A stretch of DNA of 64,000 nucleotides from Pomphorhynchus laevis (GCA_012934845.2 WNNJ02000861.1:62001-126000), one strand, 5' to 3'. Numbered from the stretch's first letter, positions 11,561-23,395 are shown. The notes: generated by a model from the letters alone, not told the origin. Numbers and translations are program-made.

Positions 11561-12240
11561 TCCATTTTTATAATAAAATATTTCTGAGGAAACTATATTT
11601 AACGCTTTCGAAACCCTTAGTCTGTCGCATGCTGCAGGTGTTGGTATGAATGACAATTCCATACTTAGAGCTAGAATCGTTTTCCTTTCAACGTCACATG
11701 ATCATACGATTCAATAAACTTACTCACACAGTTATTTATAACAAGTTCGCGTCTATGCTTAATATGCTTAGCATTAGATTTCGGAATTCGACTATTTCTG
11801 CTTGTATTTGTAGACATAAACTCCTCGAGGCTCATGTTCAAATGTAGCTTCCGTAACTTCTTTACTTTTCGTGCACACCAAGTTTCTCAATATCATCGCT
11901 GTGCCTCATACAGGATTTATGGTGAAAAAACACGTAAAAGGCATATAAGTTGGCGGTTGAGATTATTCTGTACTTGTCGCAACTTGATGGTAAGCCACGT
12001 CGCATACATAGCATCGACATGTTCTATTATAGCTAATAGTTTGCGATAACGTAGTGAAGCAGGAATTAGATTCCGCCCCCACCCAAATGTCTAAAAGCTG
12101 TCGGTGTGCCAATGCTTTAGATCTCAATGTGGTTCGCGAAATCTTATTCGAGATACAATCATATATATTTGGTAAATACCGTAGCGATCGCGATCCTGGA
12201 TCACAATTCGATTCAGCCATTTATTTTTTCCAGAAATAAT
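11561..12240 (-). other. Probable N-terminal region of the same PLE
   Basis: A weakly coding minus-strand stretch (frame 12220-11963 includes LRSKALAHRQLLDIWVG) lies upstream of the PLE RT and downstream of another PLE's tail. I infer from position that it is the PLE N-terminus. The short sequence near 12270, reading on the minus strand ctaggccgaaacgtcttg, is the kind of motif found at PLE 3' ends and suggests tandem PLE copies. Confidence 0.35.
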
Positions 12241-12284
12241 AAAAACAGGAAAATTGCACAAAATGAGATTCAAGACGTTTCGGC

Positions 12285-12640
12285 CTAGCGTCTTTTAACA
12301 ATATAAAGCAAAACCACACTACAGTCAGAACAATGCATCGAACAAAATCTAAGGTAAGCATCACGTAATTTCTGGTTCGACAAATGATTGCTCAGGGTTG
12401 CATCCCACGTGAGATGCAACAATATTGGACAATAGCGGACACATTCACTCTCACGGTGCTCTATTGCATAACATAAAGCACCATCAGCTAAATTGTCTGT
12501 TCTATACAGTGACCGTCGGAAATCAAGTCGTTGCACCATACCCATACTACTTTGCCCCGCATATTGTTTGTTGCATATTTGACATGCACCAACAACATAT
12601 GTTATGTCTAGGGTCTTCAATTAGCATCAGAGTGTAAACT
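12285..12640 (-). pseudogene. PLE GIY-YIG endonuclease domain
   Basis: The frame at 12620-12285 reads ITYVVGACQICNKQYAGQS, matching the PLE endonuclease start (I/VYxxxCxxCxxxYxGxT) with C-x2-C spacing, then RLDFRRSLYR and DGALCYAIEHRES. The second half of the GIY motif is present as QYAG where YVG is usual. The domain nicks DNA to prime reverse transcription in PLEs. The upstream RT that should precede it is not visible; the next sequence (12640-12800) is unrelated. Confidence 0.6.
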
Positions 12641-12804
12641 TATGTAGCCATTAGTTACGCTGCTTGTGATCGTTCGCGTTTCTTCTATAACCGCTGCTTG
12701 TAATCGTTCTATTTACGTCATGCGAAGTTCTCGCTTGAATAAATTTTTTATATAGATGTGTCGATTGCAGTAATATTTCTTTAAAAGGGTTGCGCACTTA
12801 ATAT

Positions 12805-13125
12805 TTATATGTAACGCTCCACTGACTGTAAGTGGCATGGTATATCCACTTGCATAGCACTACTCGTAAAGTGTTTTACATCTTCCCATGCCATAATTTT
12901 GGTGATTGGTGGTTTATGCATTTTACCTTCGTTGTTGATGTCAATCAGCTGAGAATAGGAATCAGCATTTAAATTCAGGGTTGTATTTAACTTCATTGCA
13001 CCATAATCGTCGCTGCAGCTTCTGCACTTTTTAATTATATCGACAGATTTCCTTCTAATTTCGACTTGACTATCAGAGAGCATGCCCACAAGAATATTCT
13101 CAATAAGAAAAGTAGTTATTTGCAT
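12805..13125 (-). pseudogene. Unidentified conserved protein fragment
   Basis: A 106-codon frame. It includes RKSVDIIKKCRSC, LNADSYSQLIDINNEGK, PPITKIMAWEDVKHF and IPCHLQSVERYI. From memory, the pattern (Y-x-L-I-D, PPIT/PPLT, then P-C-H-x-Q-x-V-E-R) recurs in uncharacterised repeat-associated proteins of invertebrates, but I cannot name a function or domain. It ends directly against the family C LINE at about 13130, so it may be an insertion partner or a piece of another element. No start context or promoter is visible. Confidence 0.4.
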
Positions 13126-13129
13126 CGCG

Positions 13130-14600
13130 GCTCAGAGTATTAAAAGCGTTTGCGAAGTCGATTTTTAACAGAGCCTGACCACTGGTAATGTTCGCTAGAT
13201 AGCAATGAGCGGCTTGTGCAGCTGCCTCTGCTCCACGCTGAATTCCGAAGTCGTGTTAAGACGGTGCCAATTTTGCGACTACCTCGTCGCTCACAGCGCG
13301 ACAGACGGCCCTCGCTACCAGACGGCTAAGTTTGAAACCCATTGCCATAGGTCTAACACCTCCTCCCTTTTTAGATAGTGCACATAGCGATGCACCGTAC
13401 AAGACTGGCCCCACAGTTGCCGGGACTCTACCAGCCAGGCACATGTTACTGAAGTCCGTCAGCGAAGCTATCAGTTGCTGCCCAGCGGCGCTTGTGAGCG
13501 GACTCGTCATGTCGTTAAGGGGTTGAGGACGAAGGCTTTGAAGTTCTCCTGCTGAACCTGCTGGGAAAGTCTTGATCGCAGCAGCAATATCGCTCTCAAT
13601 GAGCGTAAGTGCAGGATGCGAGCTGTGCGCGTTGCCACTGGTCTGTATGTCCAGTTGAGTCGAATGCGACGAACTGACGGTCGACGCTGCTCTCTGCGGA
13701 TGCAGTAGGCGCAGAGCTGCTACCGTCTCATCGTTGAAGGGAGCCAGAGAGTCGTCGCCGCCATTAAGTCTTGCACCACGCACGTCGATCTTGACATCTT
13801 GCCACCTGGTTTTGAAGGTCATCAGTCGTTGTTTTTTGTTTACTTTTCTTATTCTGAGTCGACGTTTGTGTTCCGGCTGTGGCTGGACATCCTTGCAAGT
13901 ATTCTGTCAGAGTCTTGTTCCTCGATAGACTTCGGTGTCGTTTGCCGTTCCGCTCTGAAACTCGAAGGCAGATGAGAGCAAAAAGTAGCAGCTACTACCA
14001 GGCATCCACGTTGTCTGGGTTGGCGACAATTCGGTCGAGTATTGCCGACACCTTGCCTGCAGCAAGCATACGAGATGCCTTAGGTATGTATCTAAGGACT
14101 CGACCTGAATGTGTTTCAACCACGACGTCGAGTAGCGTCTCAGCCTGCCCATATTTGTAGTTGTTGTCAGCTTGACTAGCGGTTGTAGCGTTGTCAGTTT
14201 CATCAGCACCCATGGGATCGGTGGTCAAGACTAGAAGTTGCGCTATAACCGATAAAGAAACACATCCTGTTCAAGGACATCGGCTACCGTGTGGTCCGTG
14301 ACTGTAGACGACGCCACCTGATGTCAAACTCAGTTGCCGCAGACAAACTGAGCAGATGCCACTTTTCTTCTGTTGACTGGTTGACGCTTGTGAGATCATA
14401 GAAGGTTTTTCGCGTGTTTCGTCTAGTTCGTTATGGTCAAAGTCGATTGATGATTTTCGAATGTTAAGCCGTGACGTGTCGAATGCTGCAGGCAATAGCG
14501 AAAGCAATTCGTTGTAAGTCGTTGTAAAATAGTCGTTGTAATTCGTTGTAAAATTGTCGTTGTAATTCGTTGTAGCTTAGTTTTAAATTCACGTTTTATT
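13130..14600 (-). mobile_element. R2-like LINE (family C), 5' half
   Basis: A single-ORF LINE of the restriction-like-endonuclease type. The 5' region near 14507-14271 encodes a CCHC/C2H2-like finger: CSVCLRQLSLTSGGVVYSHGP followed by HGSRC. Next (14228-13995) comes THSGRVLRYIPKASRMLAAGK, a conserved N-terminal block of this family. The RT start lies at 13822-13260 (KKGGGVRPMAMGFKLSRLVAR). On the minus strand 13250-13140 reads GIQRGAEAAAQAAHCYL then KIDFANAFNTL, the first catalytic Asp. It stops there, so the palm, YLDD box and endonuclease are absent. Frame breaks separate the blocks. It is relatively GC-rich compared with its surroundings. Confidence 0.68.
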
Positions 14601-14649
14601 TGCTGATACTACAAAAAATTATTACGTTATAGGTAATAAATAATTTGAG

Positions 14650-16185
14650 AATACTCCCATTTCATCACCGCACTGCAGTTGATGGTGCAATACCTTAAGC
14701 TCACACAGTGAAATTATGTAATTGTAGAACAAATGAGCATATCCGCACTTCATGTGATGCCTATATATCCAGGCATCTATAATGCCTATCTATCCAGGCA
14801 GATTGAAAAGTGGATGTGGATGTTCTGAATTCCGATTAGTTTGATATATATCACAATTGTGACGAAATCCTCTACTAAACATAAAATCTATCTAATGATT
14901 TCGTTCCGACTATTCCGAGATGACGGTTATGCAAAATTTCTAAGTAGCTTTGATGTAAATTTTCTGGTACCAATAATCTTCCTGTTGGCATGACAACTAT
15001 ACCTTCTTCTAAATCTTGTCTACGTTGAAAATATGGAAGGAATTTGTCTAGTATCCGGCTTGGCCAATTTGTACGAACATAGTATAAAATTCATTATAAT
15101 ATGGTATCTGTTTTAGTCGCTTCGGCTAATTCTTTAATGTAAAACACATTTGTTGCAAATCATCCTGGTGTAAATTTATATTTGTAATATCCTCTTCTGA
15201 CTCAGCGGTTGTCTGGGTAAAGATAATTATATTGTGTGAGAAATAATGCCTATCTATCCAGTCGGTGATTTGACATTTTTGCTAATTTCTTATTATTTTC
15301 AAATATGTGTTCTAGAGGTTTATGATCCGTTACCAATGTAAATTGTCTAGCTGCCAGATAATAATGGAATTTATTTACTCCAAATATCAGCGTCCAGGCC
15401 TCTTAATGAATGTAAGAGTAATTTTGTTCTGTTAGTTTAAGTGTTCTCGACGCATATGCCACTGGAAAGTATTCATCGTTTCGTTTTTGCAAAAGCACAT
15501 CACCTAATTCCGATTAACAATCGTCACAAATGAGTTTCATTGCACTAGCCCCGTCATATAGAATTATCACTTTTGTATTTTAAATGGATTCTTTCACCAG
15601 TTCTAAACAATTAGCATGCTTTTCTGGCCACAACCAAGTCTGATTCTTCCCACTTAGTTGATATAGCGGCATACACGCTGATCGCAATTGTGGCGGGAAC
15701 CTCTATCAGAAATCGACTAACCCTAAAAACGATAGTAATTTTCTATGGTTGATCTGAATCTTCATTTGTCGAGTAGTGTCTATTTTGTTGCTATCTGCTC
15801 GAATCGTTCCTTTCTCGAATATATGGCCCATATAAAAAATTAAACGTATCATCAGCGTCTAACAATCTTTCTGCCATTTCATATGTTGCTACGATATGAA
15901 AAACTTCTTCAAAATCAGGGTCATCTTTCTACAGGGATACTAATATGATCTCTTCATGCAGAGTACATGTGAATATCTAATCGCAAAGTCGGTCCTTGAT
16001 TGCAATGTGCTAATTTTGATTGAATTGCTTGATTATAAAACTTTTACCCATTTGCTAATCCTCTCGCATATGCCATCCATTTGTTGTGCGTTTGATTAGG
16101 CTTTTTCTGCACTTTATAAATAAATAAATTGTTAAATAACTATATAACTGATAAAAAAATTAGAAATTAAAACATGCAGTAAATC
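14650..16185 (-). mobile_element. Ty3/Gypsy LTR retrotransposon fossil (pol part)
   Basis: A heavily decayed minus-strand pol remnant. Recognisable parts are the RT thumb region (FEKGTIRAD and RKLLSFLGL near 15800-15710) and an RNase H-type block (GDVLLQ, FPVAYASRTLKLTEQNYSYI, and VTDHKPLEHIF near 15500-15330). No LTRs are seen at either side. It carries ten or more disruptions and looks old. The right side is cut at about 16190 by a family B LINE; a possible gag remnant continues beyond that insertion at 19920-20160. Confidence 0.6.
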
Positions 16186-16459
16186 AAATTAAATCAATTG
16201 TCCATTCCAGTCGTATCCTTCCCTTTTTCTTCCTTCTTATCATTACGGCATCAGGTCCAGAAAGATTTGAGTAATCTGACCGCACCAGCGCGTCGCCTTC
16301 CGACTGAACCGTTCAGGGTCTCTCACCCCCTAAGAGTCCAGTCGAGGCGGACTATGGTAGGTAATCTCGATATGAGGAGCTTAAGAAACCTTAGTATTTA
16401 CTCCGGGGGTCGTCCTCTAGATAAGAAGACTAATCCTGAGATAGGCTAAGTAGCCTAGA

Positions 16460-18691
16460 GGCGAATTTAGGTTTTCCCTTTCAATGACAGATGCTGGGCC
16501 CGTTTCAGGGCCCATCTAGCTTTCTTCATGATACGTTTGAGTTTATCCAGGTCAGCTTTCACCAACCAATTCAACGTAACGGTGAACCCTATATATTTTA
16601 CTCGACTCGTGAAGATGGGGTGGTTGATGATGCGAAATAGAGGGGAGTGCATATAGAGCTAGTCTCTTAAGCTTCTCTTTGGTGGCTGGTGGGCCATGAA
16701 AGACTATCACCTGCAATTTGTTGAAGTTTAAAATAAGATTAGATGTGGGTGACTGGCCTTTTAATCTTAAAAGAAACGACTGATGTCGGAGAATACATCT
16801 TTGCACCTGCGTTCAGAGGACAGAGCTGTGGTATCATCAGCATATACCACTAGATGTTGATTACGTTTAAATGCCTTGAATAAAACAATGGAGGCAGCGA
16901 GGTACAGGATAGGAGAAATTAGGGAGCCTTGAGGCACACCTGTAATAGGGTAGAACTGAAGTGCATCAGAGTCGTCTTCATAACAGAACCGCTTGGTGTA
17001 CAGCAAAATCTCCACCCTATTAACAATTCTCGCAGGCAACCCGAGGGACCTGAAAGAGGAGATAACGAAGGGAATTGAGATCCGGTCAAATGCAGCTTAA
17101 AAATCAAGAAAAACAGCCACATCAAGCGGATGACTGTTATCCTGACAAAACTGATGTAATTAACTAATTGTTGAATGGACTCAGCACCCTTTGTCAAACC
17201 CATGACAACTGAGTGGGATCAAATTACGCCTACATAGATGATCGCTGATTCTACGCTCAAACGCTTATCCGTAGATGAGGTGAGGGCGTTTTGAATCTAG
17301 ATGGGCCGCAGATCTTTAGGATATGTGACCAAAATCTATTTATGTAAAAAATCTCGACGGCTAATGCTGATGCCGGAAACATCGGACGGGAAGGCATATA
17401 GCATTGTGATTGCGACCACCTTTCTCTGATTGTCTGTTAAAAGCTAACAGACCCGAGTGGAGAGTGGCGCGTTAGATTTGGAAGTGTTCGGAAGTGGCCC
17501 CAAGAGTTTCGGATATCTAGAACCGATAGATCCCTACTCCTGAAGTCACCCCAGGGCGGGATTGATTGGAGATATTGAGTGTCTTTGTAATTGTGTAGGG
17601 ATAGTGACTCCTCAAAAACTTTGTCAAGGCCCATGCTACCGATCCAACCCAAGGCTCTATCCTTCCAGCAGACAAACTTCTCCTTCTTAAATATCCTCCA
17701 AAAGGAAGACTAATAAAGGTTAAGGTGAGCAATGCTTGCCCATCCCTACTCAGTTGGAATCTATATCTAGAGCTCCAGTTATTCATTTGAGAGGATCTAT
17801 CTGGCGGAAACATATTGGGAAGGTGTAACGTTTTAGCTAGGACCTTGAGTTTTGTTGAAGTGGGATTGCATATTCGACCTTTATAGGTAGTCGAAAGTAT
17901 CGCGGTAGCTTGCGATGAGAGGTACATATTAAATTCGGTCAATTTATAATTTCTAATTCCGTGGAAGAGTTGTCTAACTGCCTGAAAGAAGACAACTCTG
18001 ATTAGATTAAAGTGAAATCTCCTTCTAAGCAACGTATTTTCCTCTAGCCGCCAGCGAATTAAGTCATGAGAGGTGGTCTGTTGTTGGCACGACTACTTAG
18101 TGCAAATGGGTTTCATGAACCACATCTTATGTAGCAGTAATATGTCACGAAGTGAATTCGTTGATGTGCAATGAAATGTGGGGATGGTGGTTTGTGAATA
18201 AGATGGTCATTCCTGGCTCTGCGGAGTGCTGCATTCATCAAACGACCAGTTCTGTCGTTGAAGTCATTAAGTAATGTGTCATAGCCGCTACCTAATATAC
18301 GATCCAGGATGTCACGATTCTTGTGAATTTCTCTTGGCTGGATGTAGACATTGGCTATGCTTATACGCTTATCGTTTTTACAGAGTGATATAGCTAAGCA
18401 AGATAAGGCTGAACAGGAATAGTTAAGTAAGAGGGATGATCTTAAGGAGCTCTTTACCAAGGTTAAAAGACCTTGAGATGAAGAGGAGTAAGGTGGGGTT
18501 TTATACGGAGTATAGTGAGTGTAGAAGTGCTTAGAGATAAATCGAGTAATGTCCTGGGAGAGACGGATAGACCGCGTTTTCTGAAGGACTATAGCATCTG
18601 CATCTCTACCTGGTAGAGGGCCAAGGGCAGAAGCACCTCTCGAATTCCACTGAAGAATATTCAGTGAAAAAGACTCTCGGTTACTTCCCAC
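16460..18691 (-). pseudogene. LINE family B ORF2 (endonuclease-RT), broken
   Basis: The endonuclease (18691-18113) is almost uninterrupted: LNILQWNSRGAS at the start, LQKTRSIRL (Lys where the catalytic Glu sits in relatives), IANVYIQPREIHKNRD and FNDRTGRL with L before N (usual GDFND). The middle region (18032-17437) contains a W-rich segment. RT boxes occur at about 17040-16770: YPITGVPQGSLISPILYLA and HLVVYADDTTALSSE. The thumb and C-terminal region (16806-16467) read FHGPPATKEKLKRLALYALP and KKARWALKRAQHLSLKGKT. At least five frame changes separate these. Confidence 0.72.
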
Positions 18692-18910
18692 CGCGTAATG
18701 TAACCGGAGTGTTACATCCTACATTTAGTCAGAACCAGGGGCGGATAGGTTGCCTATTCATTGTCTAGTCTCGATCGTTGCAGTCATTTTCTCTGTGGCA
18801 TTATCTTCATTTCCCGACGCAAGGTTCCAATATTTTCTGATCTTTGCCAGTTTTAAAGAGGCTAAGAATTGCGGCGACGAAGCAATTCATTTCTTTGATC
18901 TTGAGGATTT

Positions 18911-19616
18911 TTACGATTTAGCCACTGTTGTAGGTCGACTTAGAGCCCCACCAATATGTAAAATGAGGTTCTTTATCAATTCGGTCGTCTTATCCATTGA
19001 TTCTTGGTGCTTAGCTTCAAAAAGCCGTAAGAAGTCTGTCAGAATCCTTATATTATTATTAGCGGAACATGCATAGGCGAAGCTGACTGACTTTATCTGA
19101 GCTACCAGATGATGTTTCTTGTAACGTTTGAAGGAAGCACATTCTCTCGACCAGTGTGTGGATCTCCCCACAGTTAGAACAGTACGGAGATCTTTCGCAT
19201 TTTTCTAAATGGTCATCCATAGAGCCACAGATCCCGCAAGAGAGGGGAAGAAGACATACAAAACTATAATGCCCCCATATGTGGCAGACTTTACAATGGA
19301 GGTAGGTCATAGAGTCAGTTTTGATCAAAGTAAATGCCAGATTATGCTCCAGGAAAGGGTTACATTTGGTGTGAACTAGACACTTGATCACGTCAACGTC
19401 AACCGAGGCAGAACAAAATGCCACGGGAATCGGCAATCCTCTATTTCCTGTAATAAATCTGATATTGCATATCTTAAAATAATGTTCGGGTGCTAGAATG
19501 TCTTCATCTGACATGTATGTCGGTATGTTGATTTTTAACGTTGCTTGGATAGGTTTGTAAATGATTTTACCACGACTTGAATAGCTTTTCGGAATAGTCC
19601 AAGTAATCAAGAGCAA
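18911..19616 (-). pseudogene. LINE family B gag (ORF1), broken
   Basis: The frame at 19616-19059 reads KPIQATLKINIPTYMSDEDI, then FKICNIRFITGNRGLPIPVAF (the family B gag signature). Knuckles follow: CKVCHIWGHYSFVC (CX2CX4HX4C), CGICGSMDDHLEKC and CSNCGEIHTLVERMC. A second frame (19171-18911) continues with a probable helical tail (ILTDFLRLFEAKHQESMDK). One frame change near 19100 splits the protein. Confidence 0.7.
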
Positions 19617-19919
19617 GGTCGGATGTGCAAAATGATACCCTAACCTCTGCGTCGTAATATTTTATTGAATGAAAAATAACTCTCTCTTTGAAACGTGCAG
19701 AGAAGTCCCGAAGGAGGATGTTGAAAACGTTGTTCCTTTGTATAGGTTCAGTAAATTTAACGCAAATTCAGTTCGTCAGTTTAGGTACAAGGGGAGTTCA
19801 CCCTGCTCAACAATAGATCCAGTAAACAAATGGTTTATTGCAAACCTTGTCTGCAATAAACTTATCTTGCTGCTTCTAAAAATCTCGGTAAAATTGAAAT
19901 ATCGGTAACAAGTTACCAC

Positions 19920-20160
19920 TTAGCTGGTACAACGTGTTTCTACATCCGGAAAGAAGTACTTGATTCTTTTGTTCATCATTCTGAATTGAGTTGACTGCGC
20001 AATAGCTTTAAGCTGACCAAAATAATCCTGCCATCTATCGATAAATTGTATGAACATATTAACTTTACTATTTGAAATCGATTTAACCTGATTCATTTTC
20101 CATCATCGCACATAGCTTATTTTGCAAATCTTGTTTAGACTGTTGCTGCTGTACAGCTTA
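19920..20160 (-). other. Possible gag remnant of the Gypsy fossil
   Basis: A weak minus-strand coding trace includes FIQFIDRWQDYFGQLKAIAQ. Its position, upstream of the Gypsy pol on the same strand and separated by the LINE at 16190-19900, would fit a gag remnant. Assignment is by position only; the sequence itself is not diagnostic. Confidence 0.25.
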
Positions 20161-20352
20161 AATGAGTTGTTTCAAACCCTCGTCGCCATTTTTAGTGTTT
20201 ACAGGCCTACTGGCCATAAACAAAATAAAAGAACTGAAACACTTATTTTCTTGTTTGCCAAAAACTGCTATAATGTTAAATTTATATAGTTGTTCATTCT
20301 TTGGACTATGAAAGTTTGTTGCACATTTATTATTTCTTTGTTTGTTATCTCT

Positions 20353-20616
20353 ATTTGATATCAGGGTGTCAGCACCACGAAAGAAATTCAACAGTGAAAT
20401 TGTCGCAAATGACAAAGTCATCATTTCGAACTAGTTGTTCTCATCAGTAGCATGTACCCCCCACAACTGGATTGAAGTTGGGAAAAAGGCTATATGGTGA
20501 TTTGAAACAACGAAAGTCCCTTGTTCACTTGCAAAGACTGGGGTTTGCGACTGCAAGTATTCACCCGTCTGCATTAAGCGCTGGAGAACCAAGCGCGTTG
20601 TGCAACAAGATACATA
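20353..20616. repeat. Direct repeat, copy 1 (264 bp)
   Basis: It begins atttgatatcagggtgtcag and ends caacaagatacata. It matches 20720-20984 with about 10-15 differences and small length changes. It contains no gene I recognise, although both copies keep one minus-strand frame (with EYLQSQTPVFASEQGTFVVS) open. Nothing links it to a known element. Confidence 0.8.
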
Positions 20617-20719
20617 CCAGTTGGCTACTGGATAATACAATGCTGCACTACGATGCACTGCTGCTATGCATCGCTATCAATAAATTTCCTCAAATGGAAA
20701 TACTATTGTTCGTGGAATC

Positions 20720-20984
20720 ATTTGATATCAGGGTGTCAGCACTACGAAATAAATTCAACAGTAAAATTGTCGCAAATGACAAAGTCACCATTTCGAACTA
20801 GTTGGTTCTCATCAGTAGCATATACTCCCCACAACTGGATTGAAGTTGGGAGAAAAGCTATGTGGCGATTTGAAACAACGAAAGTCCCTTGTTCACTTGC
20901 AAAGACAGGGGTTTGCGACTGCAAGTATTCACCCGTATGCATTAAGCGCTGGAGAACCAAGCTTGTTGTGCAACAAGATACATA
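20720..20984. repeat. Direct repeat, copy 2 (265 bp)
   Basis: The partner of 20353-20616 in the same orientation, with 103 bases of unrelated sequence between them. Copies this close suggest a local duplication or two insertions of one short element. Confidence 0.8.
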
Positions 20985-21168
20985 AAGAAGTTATCTTTAT
21001 GTGCTGCTGCATAACAATGCCACATATGTCTTGTCAAGTTAAACATCTCTTATGATGATAGAGGAGATGTCATCTGACATCCTAAAACATTATTGCTTTC
21101 TGGTAGATTTGTGGTAAATATCGATCTTACATGTATCTTGTACACGCAGTGGTAGACGAAATTAAATA

Positions 21169-22629
21169 CAGTGCGTATGAAATTATTATGCAAATATGTA
21201 CTTTTACGATTAAATTGTGTACTTTTATCTAATGACTATGAAATTTGCAAATGTTAATCTTTATTAACCTTCGACTTAGACTGCATGCAATAAACTAAAT
21301 TGTTGGCAGTTAAGAGTACATATGCTATGCCGATTTTATCGATTTTTAGCGTTTATAAGTGTATGACGTTATTATGCAGCATATATTATTTTTTATTTGA
21401 ATGACTTTTCTTCCAGAGTGGAGTTTCTCTAGATGATAAAATTGAATAAGCAGACATTAAACAATTGTTAGAAAAAGTTTACATATTAATGTAGCGACCT
21501 CGAGACTCTAACAAACGTAGAAGCCGGTTGTCCATTGAGCTTGTTAATTTTTTTAAATCCACTGAAGTTATTTTACTCGCAGCTTTAGTAATTTCAGTCC
21601 ACAGTTCGTTTTTATCGATAAATCGTTTGTTATTTGCGTATACTTTGCGCTTAAGCATTGACTATAACTTTTCAATGGGTTTCAAATCAGGTGACGACGG
21701 AGACCATTTCATTATTTTAGAGTTTTCTATCCTATTTTCTTCTAGGAATTCCATAGTGTATTTAGCGACATGTGCGGGCGCATTGTCTTGCATAAAAACC
21801 AAGTTGCTTTCCCCATTACGGATCTGCATGCGATACCATTGCAGAAAATGTGAGTTGAGAAACTCCGAGTATGAATGAGCGTTCAATTTCACGCCGTCAG
21901 GAACACGGAAAGGTCCTATTATTGTGTCGTTTACATTTACGGCCCAAATCATTACGCCTCACCACCCTGTTGGCGTCTTCCTAGAATCGGCTGCGACGTA
22001 GATGTTGTCAGCCATGATCTCGCCCATCTGTCCGGTTCATCCAATGTTGCTCTAGGTTCATCACTAAAGATGACTTTTGTGAAGTCTGTTTTCATATTTT
22101 CAAGTGTCCACGCGATGCGTTTCCCCATATTAATGTTTGATATAACTGGTTGTCGCTTTGCGCTTCTTACGGAACCCAAACTTCGCAAAATTCTGCAGCG
22201 AGTGTTGCGTTTTGTATCTTTTATTCCTGCATATGCGAATATCTGGGCACTATAACTTAGAGGATGCCTGGCCATTTGATACTTCAGGCTGCGCAACGTA
22301 CGATTAGAAATTGTACGAAATTTATTTCGTTCATTTCGTTGCCTAACATGACTGATGACTGAAATAGCTTTTTTTACCTTCCGATGATCTCTTTTCATTT
22401 CTTTCTAAATCTCCAGGGAGCTTATACCTTCTGCTAGACGGTGCATTATTATGTCTTTTTCATCGGGCAAACGATCTTTACTGCGTACCATCGTTACCAA
22501 AAGCAAAATCAGCTTCTACTTTATAGCAAACTAATAAAGATTAACATTCGCAAATTTCATAGTTATTAGATAAAAGTACACAATTTAATCGTAAAAGTAC
22601 ATATTTGCATAATAATTTCATACGCACTG
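21169..22629 (-). mobile_element. Tc1/mariner transposon, probable DD37E family, complete ends
   Basis: A 1461-bp element flanked by TA on both sides (21167-21168 and 22630-22631), the standard Tc1/mariner target duplication. Terminal inverted repeats are 98 bp (21169-21266 and 22532-22629), start cagtgcgtatgaaattatta, and differ at only about two positions. It contains one transposase gene on the minus strand. The long, nearly identical ends suggest a fairly recent insertion even though the transposase is broken. It sits in PLE debris. Confidence 0.92.
21479..22491 (-). pseudogene. Tc1/mariner transposase (DD37E-like)
   Basis: Start MVRSKDRLPDEKDIIMHRL at 22491 and end ESRGRYINM at 21479, giving about 337 codons, the normal Tc1 size. 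The N-terminal half is a helix-turn-helix DNA-binding region. The catalytic first Asp is in VIFSDEPRATLDEPDRW, the second in FMQDNAPAH, and the Glu in SPDLKPIE. There are 37 residues between the second Asp and the Glu, hence DD37E. It is broken by a TAG after SSLEI, a frame shift where GGVMIW is expected (near 21952), and a TAG replacing the Trp of PIENLW (21662). It therefore could not move itself, but its ends could be used by a related active enzyme. Confidence 0.85.
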
Positions 22630-22994
22630 TACATGTTGTTGTATCAGAAATACACTAATATTTCGCTATCTTGATTGCACGCTTACAAATGTCCGCTCTA
22701 AGATTTAACAAAGCATGATTATATTCAAATTCAACATATTTTGAAACGTCCTTAGGACTATTCTCGTTTCTTAAAAATAATTTTTATTTTGTCCGATCTC
22801 GTACTCTTTATAGCTGCTTGTATTTGACGCTATTTATATCCTCGGTTGAGGAACCTTTCTCTTTGTCTTTGTAATTCTGTAAAAAATCCACTTTTCTCCT
22901 AGCATATTTTATTGGCTCGCATGACTACTTTAAATGAATGGTAACTTGATGCGTGCAAATTTGCATTCATCCATGTGGTACATCATAAGGACTC

Positions 22995-23096
22995 AGCGTC
23001 CTGTTTTATCTTTTATACAACTCAACACCCAAAAAGTGTATACATTCAGTGGATATATAGTAAACTTTACTGGATTAGCATTTCTTAGGCTATAAG
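22995..23096. repeat. Direct repeat pair within PLE, copy 1
   Basis: It starts agcgtcctgttttatctttt and ends with ctataag. It recurs at 23396-23503 with a few substitutions and a 9-base insertion (gttcaatag region). It represents a partial duplication of PLE sequence. Confidence 0.75.
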
Positions 23097-23395
23097 CTGT
23101 CTCTTTCATAGTGCTAAATTAAATTTGAATGCACATGTTTTCGTAATAGCGCTAATCGTTTTTCTACTTTATAGCAAAATCATACCAGAAGTACACCATG
23201 GCCTACATACATCCTCTTATTGTTGTTTGGCAACACAAAATTATACCATTTCTCTTTAAGCAATTTGTCAAATTGTCTATGGATTAGGTTCCGCGTTTGA
23301 ATAAAGTTAACTTTTCGAATTATAATTTTCATCACATTATGTATCTTAAGAACTTTACAGCAGTCTTCTGTTTTTTTTAAAAGTGAAAAATCCAA

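Larger units (their letters stand above)
16190..19900 (-). mobile_element. LINE family B, nearly full-length copy
   Basis: The minus-strand order is 5' region (19900-19620), gag (19616-18911), junction (about 18910-18700) and ORF2 (18691-16460), with the conserved C-terminal and 3' region to about 16190. It is the most complete copy of family B for judging architecture. It seems to interrupt the Gypsy fossil whose pol lies to its left. Both ORFs carry multiple stops and frame changes. Confidence 0.75.

Noticed and set aside
20353-20984. The two 264-bp repeats as LTRs of a small element
   Set aside because: Only 103 bases lie between them, with no primer-binding site, polypurine tract or coding part.
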